DNA of 17,154 nt. It comes from Turicibacter sp. (GTDB lineage Bacteria; Bacillota; Bacilli; MOL361; Turicibacteraceae). Under the pieces are notes generated by a model that saw only the letters and a list, made by a program, of their open reading frames with translations, searched no databases and was not told where the DNA came from. The DNA is taken from positions 1 through 17,154 of the forward strand of contig JAUMTV010000069.1 of assembly GCA_030531025.1 (NCBI GenBank), read 5' to 3'. A program made the translations under genes and the position numbers. This document shows, in pieces, positions 14,109-17,154 of the stretch (position 1 is its first letter; each line of letters starts with the position of its first letter).

Positions 14109-14884
14109 TGATAGTAGTCAATAACTTAGAGTTTTCATATGATTCAACTAAACAATTATTGAATGATGTGAATATCAACATCAAAAAAGGTAAAATAACA
14201 ACTATTTTAGGTCCTAACGGAAGCGGGAAGTCAACCTTATTAAGTTTATTATCTGCTATTAATAAACCTAAAAACGGTAACATTTTAATTGACAACCAAG
14301 CAATACAGGAAATGAAACATAAGGAACTAGCTAAGAAGGTAGCGACTGTTCATCAACAAAATGAAGTGCCAAGTGATTTGACGGTTGAAGAGTTAGTTCA
14401 ATTTGGTAGAGTGCCCCATCAAAACTATTTCCAACGATCAGATTCAGAAGATTATGAGATTGTAGAGTGGGCGATGGAAAAAACTAAAGTTAAACATCTT
14501 CAATCTAAAGCTGTAATGAGCTTATCAGGTGGTGAGCGTCAACGCGTCTTTATTGCGATGGCACTCGCACAAAAAACACCTATCTTATTTTTAGATGAAC
14601 CAACTACTTATCTCGATATCTATCATCAATTAGAAGTATTAGAATTAGTTAAACAATTAAACAAAGATGAAGAATTAACGGTGGTCATGGTTTTACACGA
14701 TATTAATCAGGCATTAAAATATAGTGATGAAGTCATTGTTATGAAACAAGGAAAAGTCATTAAATCTGGTTTAACGAATGATGTACTAACTATTGATTTA
14801 CTAAAAGATGTTTATCAAATCACAGGCTTTATCGAGACATTACATAATGAAACATTTTTCATTCCATTAAAAGATGAGAAATAA
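14108..14884 (+). CDS. FecE-type ABC transporter ATPase for heme/iron uptake
   Basis: This 258-residue cytoplasmic ATPase powers the permease. Walker A is GPNGSGKST (35-43), the Q-loop is VHQQNEVP (81-88), the signature is LSGGERQ (139-145), Walker B is ILFLDEPTTYLD (159-170) and the H-loop is His197 in VLHDIN. This is a complete set. It belongs to the FepC/FhuC/HmuV group by size and the TTYLD D-loop. It starts within the stop codon of the permease gene and is the last gene of the operon, before the bidirectional terminator at 14884. In Staphylococcus the Isd ATPase is supplied from elsewhere (FhuC), whereas here it is encoded with its partners. Confidence 0.88.
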   Translation: MIVVNNLEFSYDSTKQLLNDVNINIKKGKITTILGPNGSGKSTLLSLLSAINKPKNGNILIDNQAIQEMKHKELAKKVATVHQQNEVPSDLTVEELVQFGRVPHQNYFQRSDSEDYEIVEWAMEKTKVKHLQSKAVMSLSGGERQRVFIAMALAQKTPILFLDEPTTYLDIYHQLEVLELVKQLNKDEELTVVMVLHDINQALKYSDEVIVMKQGKVIKSGLTNDVLTIDLLKDVYQITGFIETLHNETFFIPLKDEK

Positions 14885-14921
14885 AAAAATCCTAGTGAGG
14901 CAATGCCCGCTAGGATTTTTT
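14884..14921. terminator. Bidirectional terminator between convergent genes
   Basis: AAAAAATCCTAG and CTAGGATTTTTT pair, with GGC/GCC in the apical part. The A and T runs on both sides make it suitable for ending both the heme operon (plus) and the penicillin-binding protein gene (minus). Confidence 0.85.
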
Positions 14922-14946
14922 AGTTTACTTAAAAAGTTAGCTTTTA

Positions 14947-16929
14947 TTATTTTAAATAGTCAGCAAGAATATCATGAACAATTGAGACAACACCTAGTGT
15001 ACCAAGACCTTCTTGAACATCTTCTACGACCACAGCAATTGAAACTTTAGATGAATCAAGATCGGTTGCAACAAACCATCCATTTTCACTTCCTGCTTCT
15101 CCTTGAGAAGACTTAATTTCTGCTGTTCCTGTTTTTCCAGCTAATTTAACCCCATCAATTTTAGCTAAGTGACCAGTACCATCACTTTCTTCTACAACAG
15201 CTGAAAAGGCATCCTGTAAAATCGATAAGTTTTCTGCTGAGATAACAGACTCTTTTAGAACACTTGCTGAGTAATTGTCACCTAAAACAAGGGTTGGATT
15301 CATAATGTCTCCGTTATTTGATAGAGCACTATAAGCAAGTGCCATATTTAATGTCGTCACCATGATTTCGCCTTGGCCATAACCTGTATCGGCTAGTAAA
15401 ATATCAGAATTAATGGTTCCTGAGTTTAAAACTTGGCTTTGATTGAGTGGATAACCAATTGTTAAGTCTTCACCAATCGTAAAGTTCTTTGCTCCTTGAA
15501 TTAAGGCATCACTTCCCATATTTAGAGCACTCATCGCAAAGTAAATATTATCTGAATATTTAATCGCTTTTCTTAAATCAATACTAGTTTGAGAGTTGAT
15601 TCGTCTAATGTTGTAGTTTCCCCAAGAACTATCTTGTTGCCACTCACTACCGTTAATAGTTTTAATTTCAGTTGGGTTGATTGTTTGAGTTTCAAGTCCT
15701 GTTGCTGCTGTAATAAGCTTAAATGTTGAACCAGGTGAGTATAAACTTGCAAAACGATTTTTCTCATCTGCATATTCAATCTCTTCACGATATTGTTGGT
15801 CACTTTTTGTCATATAAGTGGTAAACCAATTAGAGTTATAAGAAGGTGAGCTAACTAAAGCAAGAATTTCACCTGTTGTTGGGTCAATAGCTGTTGTCGA
15901 TCCTTTTTCACCATTCATTTTGTCATAGGCAGTTTTTTGCAGTTGAGCGTCAATTGAAAGGGTAATGCTATTACCATGTTGTGCTTCTTTCGTTGCTAGA
16001 GTTTCAACTTTATTTCCGTCTCGTTCAATGTAAATTTCAACACCGTTGATTCCTCTTAACGTTGACTCATATACTTGTTCAAGTCCAGCTTTTCCAATGA
16101 GAGAGGTTATTGTATAAACACCGTCCTCATCCTTTTTTAATTCTTCTTCTGTAATTGGTCTAATGTAACCTAACAGTCGTCCAAAAGCTTCGTCATTTTT
16201 ATATACACGACCTTGTTTTACTTGTGTTAAAATCCCTTCACTTTGACGGTTTTGTAGTGATGATAACTTAGGAGACTCTTCTAAAAGATCAACGATTGGA
16301 ACAAAGTAATCTGGATTTGTGTTAGCATTCAATTTTTTTGTAATGGTTTCTTCACTAATATCTAAAATATTCGCTAGTTCTTTAATTTTATTTTCTTTAT
16401 TTTCTTGATCAAAAACAGAAGGGTGGATTCCAACCGTAATAAGTGTCCCATCTTTTGCTAGTGCTTCACCATTTCGATCAAAAATACTTCCACGATCCGC
16501 TGTTAGCGTACGAACTCGGACTTTATCGCCACTTTCCATCATTGGGAAAATGAGCTTTTCTGACCAAACAATATGGGGTTCTCCATCTTCTTTAACGAAT
16601 GGAAGCTGAAAATTAGAAAAACTCAGTTCACCAGCTTTCGTATTCATTGTTAATGAGAAAGGAATTAGATTATTTTCTTTATCAACTTCCCCCATTTCAA
16701 GTTGAATGTTACTTGCTTCAATCCCCGAATAAATATTTTCATATCTTGTGACAAAATCTTCTTGTGACACTGATTGCTGTGATTCACTACTAAGTAGAAG
16801 ATATAGGTTTTCATAATCTTCATTGACTAATTTTTCTGAAAAGTTGTTAAATAGCAGTTCCTCTTTATTCGAAGAACATCCGACTAATAGTAAGAGACTG
16901 ATTAGAACCATACTTAGAATACGCTTCAT
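14947..16929 (-). CDS. Penicillin-binding lipoprotein, class B transpeptidase with MecA_N domain (PBP3/PBP2a-like)
   Basis: This 660-residue D,D-transpeptidase crosslinks peptidoglycan outside the membrane. The N-terminal segment ends in the lipobox LLVGC (Cys18), so it should be lipid-anchored. Residues about 22-130 form an NTF2-like MecA_N domain, as in Bacillus PbpC and staphylococcal PBP2a. About 135-310 is the PBP dimerisation domain (RTLTADRGSIFDRNGEALA, GYIRPIT). About 340-655 is the transpeptidase with Ser401-TFK404, Ser459-Asp-Asn461 and Lys599-Thr-Gly601. All catalytic residues are present. GAGG lies about eight bases before the ATG. The gene is single and convergent with the heme operon. 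Proteins of this class often have low beta-lactam affinity, but that cannot be judged from sequence here. Confidence 0.9.
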   Translation of the reverse strand: MKRILSMVLISLLLLVGCSSNKEELLFNNFSEKLVNEDYENLYLLLSSESQQSVSQEDFVTRYENIYSGIEASNIQLEMGEVDKENNLIPFSLTMNTKAGELSFSNFQLPFVKEDGEPHIVWSEKLIFPMMESGDKVRVRTLTADRGSIFDRNGEALAKDGTLITVGIHPSVFDQENKENKIKELANILDISEETITKKLNANTNPDYFVPIVDLLEESPKLSSLQNRQSEGILTQVKQGRVYKNDEAFGRLLGYIRPITEEELKKDEDGVYTITSLIGKAGLEQVYESTLRGINGVEIYIERDGNKVETLATKEAQHGNSITLSIDAQLQKTAYDKMNGEKGSTTAIDPTTGEILALVSSPSYNSNWFTTYMTKSDQQYREEIEYADEKNRFASLYSPGSTFKLITAATGLETQTINPTEIKTINGSEWQQDSSWGNYNIRRINSQTSIDLRKAIKYSDNIYFAMSALNMGSDALIQGAKNFTIGEDLTIGYPLNQSQVLNSGTINSDILLADTGYGQGEIMVTTLNMALAYSALSNNGDIMNPTLVLGDNYSASVLKESVISAENLSILQDAFSAVVEESDGTGHLAKIDGVKLAGKTGTAEIKSSQGEAGSENGWFVATDLDSSKVSIAVVVEDVQEGLGTLGVVSIVHDILADYLK

Positions 16930-17154
16930 AATAATTCCTCATTCCTTTCCTAATTCATTATATCCAACAATAATACAATTATGTTAAATTATAACATTTA
17001 TTAAAGTGGTTTGAAAGAATCATCTCATGAAAGTTGAGTCGTTATAATAGAGGGAATATAGTATTTTAATGAGATATAGTTTTAAAATAAAATGGCTTAG
17101 GTCATGAAAAAAGAATAATATGAAATGATATAGAATCTGTCCACTTAATATATA
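16930..17154. other. Intergenic end of window
   Basis: Apart from the minus-strand promoter, no feature is clear. A TATAAT on the plus strand (17043-17048) has no good -35 but might belong to a gene beyond the window. I see no reading frame or RNA gene here. Confidence 0.4.
16988..17015 (-). promoter_or_regulatory. Possible promoter of the penicillin-binding protein gene
   Basis: On the minus strand a perfect TATAAT (plus-strand 16988-16993) is preceded by TTCAAA (17010-17015) at 16-nt spacing, about 60 bases before the start codon. The -35 matches only four of six positions. Confidence 0.45.

Noticed and set aside
14056..14295. 79-codon minus-strand frame across the permease/ATPase junction
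   Set aside because: Antisense to two clear transporter genes with complete motifs.

Overview
The window looks like a low-GC Gram-positive (Firmicutes) chromosome. Codon use is AT-rich, Shine-Dalgarno sequences are strong (AGGAGG type), lipoproteins carry lipoboxes, and NEAT-domain heme uptake and a PBP3/PBP2a-like lipoprotein are present. The gene mix would fit a gut bacterium such as Turicibacter or a relative. That placement is inferred from memory of gene families, not from a database match.

Layout. (1) 1-574: the 3' end of dapF, then an unusual tandem array of four ~50-nt structured repeats (128-319), a possible short RNA ending in a strong terminator, and a promoter with a Fur-box-like operator. 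(2) 575-1531: an M14/AstE-AspA type zinc carboxypeptidase-like gene downstream of that operator. (3) 1532-4445: a decayed stretch with remnants of an Opp/Dpp-type ABC ATPase, a FUSC-like membrane protein, a short-chain dehydrogenase and a TauE/SafE exporter. Embedded in it are two apparently intact divergent genes, a GerMN lipoprotein and a small membrane-anchored protein of unknown function. (4) 4569-8775: a beta-glucoside module consisting of an RpiR/SIS regulator, a PTS IIBC permease and a GH1 6-phospho-beta-glucosidase. It has a cre-like site, a palindrome and three phased direct repeats in its control regions. (5) 8898-14921: a heme acquisition locus. A promoter bracketed by two near-perfect Fur boxes drives a five-NEAT surface protein, followed by a one-NEAT protein and a heme ABC transporter (IsdE-like lipoprotein, IsdF-like permease, FecE-type ATPase). 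(6) 14947-16929, minus strand: a penicillin-binding lipoprotein.

How the parts work together. In the heme locus, the NEAT proteins would sit in the membrane via C-terminal helices, with no LPXTG motif. They would hand heme to the IsdE-like lipoprotein, which retains the Met and His heme ligands, for import through IsdF and the ATPase. None of the six NEAT domains shows the usual YxxxY heme motif, so their heme chemistry would be non-canonical. In the sugar module, the PTS phosphorylates an incoming beta-glucoside at C6 and the GH1 enzyme splits it. The RpiR regulator probably senses a sugar phosphate, and CcpA may add catabolite control.

The strongest novelty candidates are the covarying structured tandem repeats after dapF, the NEAT proteins without YxxxY, and the Fur-box-controlled M14 gene.
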